The notes beneath the pieces are model-generated. The model saw only the letters and a program-made list of their open reading frames with translations. It was not told the origin of the DNA and did not search any database. Below, in pieces: positions 15,501 through 22,491 of a stretch of DNA of 22,761 bases (its first letter is position 1; every line of letters begins with the position of its first letter). Made by a program: the position numbers and the translations under genes. Source of the stretch: a virus; IMG/VR virus record IMGVR_UViG_3300025070_000252, positions 1 through 22,761 of that record. One strand, written 5' to 3'.

Positions 15501-18500
15501 TGACAGTATCGAGCAGCACAAACCGAGCAAGTTATAGCGGCAATGGATCGCTTGCAACTTTTGCGTATGGCTTCAAGGTTTTCGACCGGGACGATCTGAC
15601 GGTTATCCTTCGAGCCAGTGATGGCACAGAGACTGTCCAGACGATTACAACCGATTACACTGTGACGGGCGTTGGCGATGTCGGGGGCGGCAACGTAGTG
15701 TTTGGCACTGCACCGGCGTCTGGAGTTACTGTTGTTATCATTCGGGAACAGCCCCTCACCCAAGGGCTTGACCTGGTTCCCAATGATCCGTTCCCTGCGC
15801 AAAGCTTGGAAGAGAGCTTGGACAAGCTTACATTTGTTGACCAAAGATTAAGTGAGTCTATAGATCGCGCGCTGACGTTCAGTGTCGGTGACTTTGTTAC
15901 TGACGCGACACTGCCTTTTAAAGAGCAGCGTGTTGGTAAGGTTTTGGCATTTAACGAGACAACCGGCGACCCAGAGGCTGGGCCTAGTATTGCTGATACT
16001 CAGTCTGTTGCAAATGCCTCTGCTGACATTAAGACTTTAGCGGAGATCCAAGATGGTACGGTTGCCACTGATGCTATTACAAACGTAAATACAATACGCA
16101 CGGATGTAACTACAGTATCCGGCATGTCTTCTAATGTAACAACGGTTGCTGGCAATACTACAAACATCAATACTGTTGCAGGAAACAATGCCAACATTAC
16201 AACTGTTGCTGGCATAGATAGCGATATAACTACTGTTTCGGGTATATCTTCCGATGTGACCACCGTTGCTGCTGACGGTACAGACATTGGCGTTGTTGCA
16301 GGTATATCTTCTGATGTGACTACTGTTTCCGGCGTATCGACAGAGATTGGTCGCTTGGGTACAGCTGATGCTGTATCTGATATGAACGCACTAAGCCCTG
16401 CGGCAGTTATCGCTGATATGGATTCTCTTGCTGATAATGTTAGTGCGATTACTGCTGTATCAGATGATATTGGCTATGTTATTGCTGTTGCTATAAACGC
16501 AGGAAACATTAATGACGTTGCCGGAAATGAAGCTGACATTACAACTGTTGCTAGTGATATATCTAACGTCAATACGGTTTCGACTAATATTACGTCCGTA
16601 AACACAAACGCTACAAACATTACTGACATTCAAAACGCTTCAACAAATGCTGCTACGGCTACAACTCAAGCAGGAATTGCAACAACACAGGCTGGTATAG
16701 CAACGACTAAAGCAAGTGAAGCATCTGTTTCTGGGGTTAATGCCGCCTCTTCTGCTACTGCCTCTCAGGCTGCTCGTGACACGGCTGAAGATTACAAACT
16801 AGCGGCTGAAGCCGCCGCCACCTCTGCAACCAACACTGCGTCTGCGCTTGCTGGTTTTGACCTCACAGCTATAGCCAAAGACATCAGCGACACAGCCGTA
16901 GACGTATTCGTGTACGACACCCGCAAGGACAGCGATGGCGGTGCATGGCGTAAGCGCACACAGAATACAAGCTGGTACAATGAGACACTGAACACTAGCA
17001 CCCGTGGCTCTCGTAAGGAGTTCCCTGCGGTTGCTGTTATTGTGGCTGAGACTAATCAGGTTACGATCTACGATGGTGATGATCCTGATTTGCCTATGTG
17101 GATGGTGTTTAATATAAACGGAGAAAACAACTTCCTACTAACAGGCGTGAGTTCTATTACGTCCATCAACGGTAAAATTGCACTAGGAAACACAGGGAGT
17201 TATGCTCGCCTAATGTTAGTGGATTTTCTCGCAGAGGAAAGTTACTGGATAACATCAAACAGCGTTACGGTAAAACAACAAGGTATTGCAAGCCGTAATA
17301 GCACAACTGTCAATGTAAACTCTTCTAACTATGGAACTATTGTTAATTCCGCAGTCAACGATGTAGCCATGACCGTTCTGCCCAACGCCCCGATTGATGC
17401 TGCTACAGGATTGCCTGTGCCGACTATTGCGGTGGCGACGAATGGTGGCGTGAGTGTTATTAAGGATGATGGGACTGTTGTTGATATTACAAACACGTTT
17501 GCTAATTATAACCGCTGGTCTTCTGTAAAAATTACAACCGATAACAAGTTAATAATAGATGCAAGTAATGTTAACCTTACTAATAATATCACACACGTTG
17601 TTGATATGCCTACAGCAGATGTATCGGCACAGCTAGTAAACGCTAGATTTACTGCCCTAAACGGAAGATATTATCACTCTGATAGTAGTATCCCCAATAT
17701 ATCACTGGGGGGTACGTTTGAACCCTCAATAGCACCTATGCAAAAAGACCAATTTGCAATGGGCGGTGACAATGCTAGCTACGGACTTGATATAATAGCG
17801 GAAGCACCTGAGACAGTAAGTGGTATTAGCAGCAGTGCGATGATCGCTTACATTAAATCAGACTACAACACAGGCTGGATGAACGGCGACATCAAACTAG
17901 CCACCTTGTCCGACACCGATGATACTGACGTTACTGGCAGTGAGTTGGTGACGAATGGTACGTTTGCTAGTAATACTACTGGGTGGAGTGCTACTAATTC
18001 GGGCATTTTATCCGTAGACTCCGCTAGACTAAAAGTTACCAACGGAATTGCGAGTGCTGGTCGGGCGCACCAAGCTATTACAGTCGAAGTAGGAAAAACG
18101 TACACGATTAGCGTGGAAGGTTTGCTAGGAACATCTGGGCCAAATATTAGAATTGGTAATGCTGCAAATGGTGCAGATTATGGAAGTTCAACAGCGGCTG
18201 GGTTAAATTCGTTCACCGTTATTCCTACGCAAACAACTATATACATAACGCTAAAACCTAACAGCAACACAAACGGAAATACTGCTCTATTCGACAACGT
18301 CTCAGTACGCCTAGCCGAAGAAGACCGCAGTGTGAACGGCAACGGTCTACAAGTGTTCGGCACTGTGACCAAAACCCCTGTGGCTACTGGTGCGGATTTG
18401 GTGGCGTATAGTGGGTTTAGTAGCAGTAACTATCTTGAGCAGCCTTATAACTCTGACTTGGACTTTGGGACGGGTGATTGCTGTGGCATGGCTTGGTTCA

Positions 18501-19120
18501 AACATGAAGCAACTGCTCTGACACGAACAATTTTTGATAGAGATAGTGCAACGACAGACAAAGCTATTAGCTTTGAGATAGCCGCTACAAATAGTTACCT
18601 TCAAATATCCTTGGATGATGGTACTGATCGTGTTTATGTCAACTCAGGTTCAGCCGTAGATGATGATACTTGGCATTTTGGTACATGGGTGCGCCGAGGA
18701 AGCACATTGGAACTATATGTGGACGGCGTCCTTAAAAATACAGGGGATGCTTCATCTGTAGACAGTATTTCAAGCACAGATGCGAGACTAAGAGTTGGTG
18801 ATTACAGAAGGTCTGGGTTGTCTTTACCTTTTGGCGGCTCAATAGCCCTACTCCGCATCTCAGCCACAGCCCCATCCCCAGAACAGATCGCTAAAATCTA
18901 CAACGACGAGAAGGTGCTATTCCAAGAGAATGCCCAAGCAACGCTATACGGCTCGTCTGATGCGGTAACAGCTTTGGCCTACGACGATAGCACAGAGTTG
19001 CTTCATGTCGGTACAAGCGCAGGACGTTCAGTCTTCCAAGGATTACGACGAGTAGACAACACAACCGATGCAGTCGGTGCAGCAATCAGTGCCTCTAATG
19101 GCCTAGTAGCAGAGGATTGA
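15500..19120 (+). CDS. Long modular tail fibre with T7-type N-terminus and lectin-like domains
   Basis: This is the receptor-binding tail fibre, 1206 residues. Residues 1-135 match the T7 gp17 N-terminal attachment domain (F-A-Y-G-F-K-V-F, D-Y-T-V, G-V-T-V-V-I-I-R-E-Q-P-L-T-Q, and the L-E-x-S-L-D-K-L helix). Residues 202-291 and 336-378 are 10-residue repeats of the type N/D-I-T-T-V-A-G-x-x-x. An Ala/Thr-rich coiled-coil-like stretch (380-450) follows, then a Trp-rich module near 470-540. Residues about 813-937 (GSELVTNGTFASNTTGW, ending in F-D-N-V-S-V-R) look like a CBM_4_9-type jelly-roll carbohydrate-binding module. Residues about 968-1142 (D-D-D-T-W-H-F, L-E-L-Y-V-D-G) look like a LamG/concanavalin lectin fold. 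A C-terminal 64-residue tail contains HVGTSAGRSVFQGLRRV. Domain calls are from motif recognition only. Confidence 0.92.
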   Translation: MTVSSSTNRASYSGNGSLATFAYGFKVFDRDDLTVILRASDGTETVQTITTDYTVTGVGDVGGGNVVFGTAPASGVTVVIIREQPLTQGLDLVPNDPFPAQSLEESLDKLTFVDQRLSESIDRALTFSVGDFVTDATLPFKEQRVGKVLAFNETTGDPEAGPSIADTQSVANASADIKTLAEIQDGTVATDAITNVNTIRTDVTTVSGMSSNVTTVAGNTTNINTVAGNNANITTVAGIDSDITTVSGISSDVTTVAADGTDIGVVAGISSDVTTVSGVSTEIGRLGTADAVSDMNALSPAAVIADMDSLADNVSAITAVSDDIGYVIAVAINAGNINDVAGNEADITTVASDISNVNTVSTNITSVNTNATNITDIQNASTNAATATTQAGIATTQAGIATTKASEASVSGVNAASSATASQAARDTAEDYKLAAEAAATSATNTASALAGFDLTAIAKDISDTAVDVFVYDTRKDSDGGAWRKRTQNTSWYNETLNTSTRGSRKEFPAVAVIVAETNQVTIYDGDDPDLPMWMVFNINGENNFLLTGVSSITSINGKIALGNTGSYARLMLVDFLAEESYWITSNSVTVKQQGIASRNSTTVNVNSSNYGTIVNSAVNDVAMTVLPNAPIDAATGLPVPTIAVATNGGVSVIKDDGTVVDITNTFANYNRWSSVKITTDNKLIIDASNVNLTNNITHVVDMPTADVSAQLVNARFTALNGRYYHSDSSIPNISLGGTFEPSIAPMQKDQFAMGGDNASYGLDIIAEAPETVSGISSSAMIAYIKSDYNTGWMNGDIKLATLSDTDDTDVTGSELVTNGTFASNTTGWSATNSGILSVDSARLKVTNGIASAGRAHQAITVEVGKTYTISVEGLLGTSGPNIRIGNAANGADYGSSTAAGLNSFTVIPTQTTIYITLKPNSNTNGNTALFDNVSVRLAEEDRSVNGNGLQVFGTVTKTPVATGADLVAYSGFSSSNYLEQPYNSDLDFGTGDCCGMAWFKHEATALTRTIFDRDSATTDKAISFEIAATNSYLQISLDDGTDRVYVNSGSAVDDDTWHFGTWVRRGSTLELYVDGVLKNTGDASSVDSISSTDARLRVGDYRRSGLSLPFGGSIALLRISATAPSPEQIAKIYNDEKVLFQENAQATLYGSSDAVTALAYDDSTELLHVGTSAGRSVFQGLRRVDNTTDAVGAAISASNGLVAED
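16103..16372 (+). repeat. Nine 30-base tandem coding repeats in the tail fibre
   Basis: Nine consecutive 10-codon units (residues 202-291) follow D/N-V/I-T-T-V-S/A-G-x-x-S/T. Units include NVTTVAGNTT, NITTVAGIDS and DVTTVSGVST; the last unit is degenerate. At DNA level 16241-16260 and 16301-16320 differ by one base of 20. The region probably forms an extended trimeric shaft. Confidence 0.85.
16505..16633 (+). repeat. Second block of 10-codon fibre repeats
   Basis: About four further units (residues 336-378), such as NINDVAGNEA, DITTVASDIS and NVNTVSTNIT, keep the same 10-residue period after a 45-residue non-repeat interruption. They are more degenerate than the first block and lead into the Ala/Thr-rich coiled-coil region. 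Confidence 0.7.
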
Positions 19121-19123
19121 TAG

Positions 19124-20296
19124 ATGACAGTTAAAGTATCAAAACCAGCCGTAAACCTTCGGGAGGAACTGGCTGATCTAAAGAAACCCACAGGTATAGC
19201 TGGAGAGGCTATGCTTCGTGCGGAGACACCACAGGAACAGTTTAACCTGATTGGTGCAGGGCGTAGGAACCTGATTATCAATGGTGATATGCGGATTGCA
19301 CAGCGGGGAACGAGTGCTAACATCACAGGCTACGGTTATCACACGGTAGACAGATGGCATACTATTGCCAACAGCGGTATGAATTACAATGTTACGATGT
19401 CACAAGAGCTTATCGCAGATGCACCCTTTGGGTTTTCGCATTCATTAAAGCTACTTACTACCTCAGCACAAACAACAGTATCTGGTGAAAACTACAGCTT
19501 GAGATATAGTATTGAAGGTAGTGACGTGAGACACTTAAAATACGGAACTTCTAATGCGGAATACATTACACTATCTTTTTGGGTAAAGTCTAACAAGGCA
19601 GGAACTTATAGCCTTCAACCTTATGCATTGAACACCGCAGGTAATGCTTCCTATTTAACTTCCTACACTATCACTAACCCAGACACATGGGAATATAAAA
19701 GCGTAGTAATTGAACCCAACACTAAACGCTCCATAAACTATACTGACACTACTGGTTTTTTTATAGATTTCAACTTAGACTCTGGGCCAGATGACATAGT
19801 TTCTCCGTACAACTGGGCTGTCGCAGGTGCTGCGAGGGCAGTGGAGGGTCAGGTTAGGCTACTAGACACGGTTAATAACTACTTTGAAATCACAGGCGTC
19901 CAACTAGAAGTAGGCAAAGTCGCCACGCCTTTTGAACACCGATCTTATGGGGAAGAACTGGCGTTGTGCCAGCGGTATTTCCAAGTTCTTGGTGGCTCTG
20001 GAACAAATTACACATTAGCCGCAGGTTTTACTTCAGGTACAAGTTTTTTTGGGTACGGCAAGTTAATAAAAACAATGCGAGTTTCTCCAACCTTTAGTGT
20101 TTCGGGTACAGTATCTGACTTCGGGTATACACACGTTGCCGTTGCTGCGGCTGCTAGTGCAACACCTTATGTTACAACTACCCCAGACACATACTTTATG
20201 CAGTTTGGCAGTAGTACATCAACTACTAACAATGCAGGTGCATACGCTAGAATTACAAGCCCTGGTACAAGCGCTCATTTTGATGCGGAGTTATAA
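19124..20296 (+). CDS. Second tail fibre / receptor-binding protein
   Basis: This 390-residue protein is rich in Thr, Ser, Gly and aromatics, with predicted beta structure. The helical N-terminus (1-45) may be the attachment part. RRNLIINGDMRIAQRGTS (47-64) then Y-H-T-V-D-R-W begin a jelly-roll-like carbohydrate-binding module that ends with ITGVQLEVGKVATPFEHRSY (256-275) and E-E-L-A-L-C-Q-R-Y-F. This N-I-I-N-G-D ... G-V-Q-L-E-V-G ... F-E-x-R-S combination is very common at the ends of phage tail fibres. A further beta-rich tip (about 285-390) follows. AGAGGA at 19111-19116 supports the start. Directly following the long fibre, it probably contributes host recognition as a tip or second fibre, though a fibre-decoration role is also possible. 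Confidence 0.85.
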   Translation: MTVKVSKPAVNLREELADLKKPTGIAGEAMLRAETPQEQFNLIGAGRRNLIINGDMRIAQRGTSANITGYGYHTVDRWHTIANSGMNYNVTMSQELIADAPFGFSHSLKLLTTSAQTTVSGENYSLRYSIEGSDVRHLKYGTSNAEYITLSFWVKSNKAGTYSLQPYALNTAGNASYLTSYTITNPDTWEYKSVVIEPNTKRSINYTDTTGFFIDFNLDSGPDDIVSPYNWAVAGAARAVEGQVRLLDTVNNYFEITGVQLEVGKVATPFEHRSYGEELALCQRYFQVLGGSGTNYTLAAGFTSGTSFFGYGKLIKTMRVSPTFSVSGTVSDFGYTHVAVAAAASATPYVTTTPDTYFMQFGSSTSTTNNAGAYARITSPGTSAHFDAEL

Positions 20297-20298
20297 TT

Positions 20299-20862
20299 AT
20301 GGATAATGTGAACATTACAACAGCCCAGTACATAACTGACACTGGCGGAGATACTAACTGCATCCAAGCCACTATTGACGGCACGGAAATGTCTGTCCCC
20401 CTAGACCCTGCAAACCGCCATTATCAGGAAGTCCTAGACGCAATCATTGAACAAGGCTCAGACTGCTTTGACGGTGATATTCCAGAAGAACTACAGGCAG
20501 CGGCAGACGAAAAGCAGTTCAACCAACAGCTTGCAGACTACCGTGTAGCAGTGGCCCGACTAGCACAGTATGTGGTCGCAGAAGGTCGCAATCAGGTCAC
20601 TGAGATGCAGCCTACTGGTGAACAGGTGTTCAACGAAGAAACAATGGAAATGGAAGATGTGATGCACGATGTAATCACAGTCACAGCCATTGAACCTGTT
20701 GAGCCTACGGTCACACGCATGGTGTACTCTGAGGATGATCCTATGGCAGAGCCTGTAGAGGAAACGATTGAGAACCCTCTGATTACAACAGATGTAGCTG
20801 AACGTGCAGAAGCACAGGCTGTAGTGGATGGTACGCCACAAGAAGTTAAGGACGCCGACTAA
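20299..20862 (+). CDS. Acidic fibre-associated protein, possibly an assembly chaperone
   Basis: This 187-residue, strongly acidic protein follows the two fibre genes. The segment ATIDGTEMSVPLDPANRHYQ (about 24-43) is a beta-then-helix pattern that recurs next to tail-fibre genes in phages, sometimes in tail-fibre assembly or chaperone-like proteins. A Gln/Ala-rich helix follows (about 62-95), then a Glu/Val-rich, probably disordered half. There is no signal or membrane segment. GGAG (20287-20290), inside the end of the previous gene, gives ATG 20299 its ribosome binding site. Its TAA overlaps the next ATG. The chaperone idea comes from position and this one segment and is only tentative. Confidence 0.72.
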   Translation: MDNVNITTAQYITDTGGDTNCIQATIDGTEMSVPLDPANRHYQEVLDAIIEQGSDCFDGDIPEELQAAADEKQFNQQLADYRVAVARLAQYVVAEGRNQVTEMQPTGEQVFNEETMEMEDVMHDVITVTAIEPVEPTVTRMVYSEDDPMAEPVEETIENPLITTDVAERAEAQAVVDGTPQEVKDAD

Positions 20863-21056
20863 TGGATAAGAGAACAGTAGCATCAGCGCATGAGCGGATA
20901 GACGGTCTTGAGAAAGAAGTGATTGCTATGCAGACAGAAATGCGAATCCAATTCAAAGATCTGTTTGGCCGTGTCAAGCGCATGGAAGCAATTATGATCG
21001 GCACAACAGGCTTTATCATTGCACTCTTAGTGGCAGTGCTGACAAAGATGGGCTGA
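20862..21056 (+). CDS. XhlA-like single-TM protein (holin-like)
   Basis: This 64-residue protein has an amphipathic, heptad-like helix (about 5-40: H-E-R-I-D-G-L-E-K-E-V ... F-K-D-L-F-G-R-V-K-R-M) followed by one membrane helix (about 43-61, GTTGFIIALLVAVLTKM) and almost no tail after it. This coiled coil plus C-terminal membrane anchor is the architecture of haemolysin XhlA-type phage proteins, which work with holins in lysis. It opens the lysis region and starts in a TAATG overlap with the fibre-associated gene. It may be a holin partner or a small holin in its own right; sequence alone does not decide. Confidence 0.75.
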   Translation: MDKRTVASAHERIDGLEKEVIAMQTEMRIQFKDLFGRVKRMEAIMIGTTGFIIALLVAVLTKMG

Positions 21057-21060
21057 CAAA

Positions 21061-21534
21061 ATGATTGACCCGGTAACAGCGGTCGGTCTAGCTACTAGCG
21101 CCTTTAATATTCTGAAGCAGGGTATTAGTGCTGGCAAGGACATCCAAGAAATGAGCGGAACCCTAGCAAAATGGGGCTCCGCTTTTTCTGATTTTCAGTA
21201 CGCTGAAGACAAGACAAAGAACCCTCCGTTCTACAAGATGATGTCTGACAATAGCTCAAATGCTATTGAAATCTTTGCTCATAAAAAAAAGATGGAGGCT
21301 ATGCGTAAAGAGATTAAGGATCATATCTCCTGGACGTATGGCCCTTCTGCGTGGGAAGAAGTTCTCGCTATTGAAGGTGAGATGCGCAAGATACGCAGGG
21401 AAGAGGCTTATAAAAAACAAGAGATGATAGACAACGCTATCAACTATACCCTTGGTGCAATCATATTTGCCATTGCGGGGGCTGGTATAGTGACAGGCTT
21501 TTATTATCTTGGTCGCTATCAGGGTAAATGGTGA
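21061..21534 (+). CDS. Membrane-anchored protein of unknown function in the lysis region
   Basis: This 157-residue protein has a small hydrophobic N-terminal helix (M-I-D-P-V-T-A-V-G-L-A-T-S-A-F-N-I-L), a G-K-D-I-Q-E-M-S-G-x-L-x-K-W segment, NPPFYKMM (about 54-61), a very basic helical middle (HKKKMEAMRKEIKDH, about 74-88), YGPSAWEEVLAIEGEMRK (about 92-109), and one membrane helix near the end (about 130-151). I recognise the overall pattern from hypothetical proteins of marine phages but know no function. The basic coiled coil with one anchor is vaguely spanin-like, although spanins normally have an N-terminal anchor or lipoprotein signal, which is absent here. It ends in a TGATG overlap with the next small gene. 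Confidence 0.75.
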   Translation: MIDPVTAVGLATSAFNILKQGISAGKDIQEMSGTLAKWGSAFSDFQYAEDKTKNPPFYKMMSDNSSNAIEIFAHKKKMEAMRKEIKDHISWTYGPSAWEEVLAIEGEMRKIRREEAYKKQEMIDNAINYTLGAIIFAIAGAGIVTGFYYLGRYQGKW

Positions 21535-21698
21535 TGTGGTTTTTAGTTTGGTTTCAAGTTATGAACAACAACATTGAGCATTATCAACTCAATCAGTTCA
21601 CTACTGAGAATGAGTGCAGAGAAGCTCTCGAAGATGCAAAGGTCTTGATAACTACAAGCCAGACTACGGTGTATTGCTTTGAGGTTATACCAGAATAA
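21534..21698 (+). CDS. Tiny protein with hydrophobic start and two cysteines
   Basis: This 54-residue protein starts at ATG 21534, which shares a base with the preceding stop. It begins with an aromatic, hydrophobic segment (MWFLVWFQVM) and continues N-N-N-I-E-H-Y-Q-L-N-Q-F-T-T-E-N-E-C ... T-V-Y-C-F-E-V-I-P-E, with cysteines at 28 and 48. The short hydrophobic lead and the paired cysteines suggest a membrane-associated or exported protein with a disulphide, but no cleavage site is evident. Short proteins of this W-F-L-V-W-F ... C ... C-F-E-V type occur near lysis genes in marine phages. The function is unknown. The tight start overlap and protein-like composition support it as real. Confidence 0.65.
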   Translation: MWFLVWFQVMNNNIEHYQLNQFTTENECREALEDAKVLITTSQTTVYCFEVIPE

Positions 21699-21804
21699 GA
21701 AGGGTGATTATGTTGTGTATGACAAAGAAGGCAGGGTCGTTATCATTACGCACCACAAACACTACGCTATTAACTACGCTAGGAGTTTAGAAAATGACGT
21801 TTGA
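21679..21804 (+). CDS. Tiny overlapping protein with a possible TTG start
   Basis: A 41-residue frame begins at TTG 21679, 20 bases before the stop of the 54-residue gene, and ends 11 bases into the EF-hand gene. The peptide after the start is RLYQNKKGDYVVYDKEGR and continues V-V-I-I-T-H-H-K-H-Y-A-I-N-Y-A-R-S-L. Its alternating strand-turn-strand-helix pattern (a D-K-E-G turn between Val/Ile strands) looks like a real small fold, unlike the other frames here. No good Shine-Dalgarno precedes the TTG, so initiation may depend on coupling to the upstream gene. The start is the weak point; GTG 21715 is a shorter alternative. Confidence 0.5.
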   Translation: MRLYQNKKGDYVVYDKEGRVVIITHHKHYAINYARSLENDV

Positions 21805-22102
21805 TAAGTATGACGTAAATAAAGATGGCACTATCGACGAGGTTGAGTGGCAGAAGTTGGCGCTTGAGGATCGTTGGCGTGAGCTTTCTGATGCTGATGC
21901 AAAGCGGGACACACAGCGCCGTTTAACTATGGCTTGCGCTGCTGGTATGCTGCTCTACCCTTTCGCTATTGTAGGGGCCTCTGCGTTGGGCTTAGACACT
22001 GCTGCCGATCTCATTGCCGACATTGCAAGCGTGTATGTGGTGGCTGCTAGTGGTGTGGTCGTTGGTTACTTTGGATTCAATGCGATGGAGGCTAAGAAAT
22101 GA
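21794..22102 (+). CDS. EF-hand protein with two membrane helices
   Basis: This 102-residue protein joins a calcium-binding EF-hand loop to a membrane hairpin. Residues 7-18 (DVNKDGTIDEVE) fit the canonical 12-residue loop: Asp at 1, Asn at 3, Asp at 5, Gly at 6, Ile at 8, Asp at 9, Glu at 12. A charged helix (19-43) leads to two membrane helices at about 44-66 and 74-96, then a short basic tail. AGGAG at 21781-21785 supports ATG 21794. It lies directly before the holin and overlaps it by four bases (ATGA at 22099-22102), so a role in lysis timing or membrane state is possible. Calcium binding is inferred from the loop; no function is known to me. Confidence 0.78.
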   Translation: MTFDKYDVNKDGTIDEVEWQKLALEDRWRELSDADAKRDTQRRLTMACAAGMLLYPFAIVGASALGLDTAADLIADIASVYVVAASGVVVGYFGFNAMEAKK

Positions 22103-22491
22103 TACAGGCTCTGATCGGCCCAATCTCTGAACTTGCTGGCGGCTGGCTCAAAGGCAAGGCCAGCGCCCAGGCTGCATCCGCAAACCTGAAGCTAGTTGAA
22201 GCGGAGGCCAAGGCAACCATAATGAAATCGGCTGCTACGTCTGAAGCTGATTGGGAAAAGATTATGGCCCAGGGGACGCAAAGTAGCTGGAAAGATGAGT
22301 ATCTTGTATTGCTTTTTTCTATCCCGCTTATCCTGGCGTTCTTGCCCTTTAAGTGGGCAGACGATGCCGTGACTAATGGCTTTGCGGCGCTGGAAAAAAT
22401 GCCAGATTGGTACAGTTACACTTTGGGGGTAATCGTTGCCAGCAGCTTTGCAGTAAGATCAGCAACTAAATTTTTCGGAGGTAAAAAATGA
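22099..22491 (+). CDS. Holin, GTA-type 3TM family
   Basis: This 130-residue holin would permeabilise the inner membrane so that the endolysin reaches the cell wall. The layout matches the family known from gene-transfer-agent release: a short N-terminal helix (1-18), an Ala/Lys/Glu-rich helix (20-58) containing K-L-V-E-A-E-A-K-A, the conserved SSWKDEY (62-68), then membrane helices at about 68-86 and 105-121 separated by a loop with K-W-A-D-D-A, and a basic end (F-G-G-K-K). GGAGG at 22087-22091 supports the start. Its TGA overlaps the endolysin ATG, giving a classic coupled holin-endolysin pair. The family is frequent in alphaproteobacterial prophages and GTAs. Confidence 0.88.
   Translation: MIQALIGPISELAGGWLKGKASAQAASANLKLVEAEAKATIMKSAATSEADWEKIMAQGTQSSWKDEYLVLLFSIPLILAFLPFKWADDAVTNGFAALEKMPDWYSYTLGVIVASSFAVRSATKFFGGKK

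Noticed and set aside
15221-15844. Minus-strand frame of 207 codons
   Set aside because: It lies across the junction of two clearly real + strand genes, is rich in Cys, Ser and Arg as antisense frames are, and has no recognisable domain.
16000-16287. Minus-strand frame of 95 codons over the fibre repeats
   Set aside because: It is the reverse reading of the 30-base repeats. The repeated Val/Thr/Ala pattern is inherited from the + strand gene.
16103-16633. CRISPR-like array
   Set aside because: Units are contiguous, 30 bases apart, in frame and degenerate at codon wobble positions, so they are coding repeats without spacers.
21061-21534. Spanin (Rz-like) call for the 157-residue protein
   Set aside because: Its clear membrane helix is at the C-terminus and there is no lipoprotein signal or nested Rz1-like frame.
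21710-21790. 26-codon frame from ATG 21710 with an AAGGG before it
   Set aside because: The peptide is low-complexity Thr/Leu, while another frame over the same bases gives a far more protein-like sequence.
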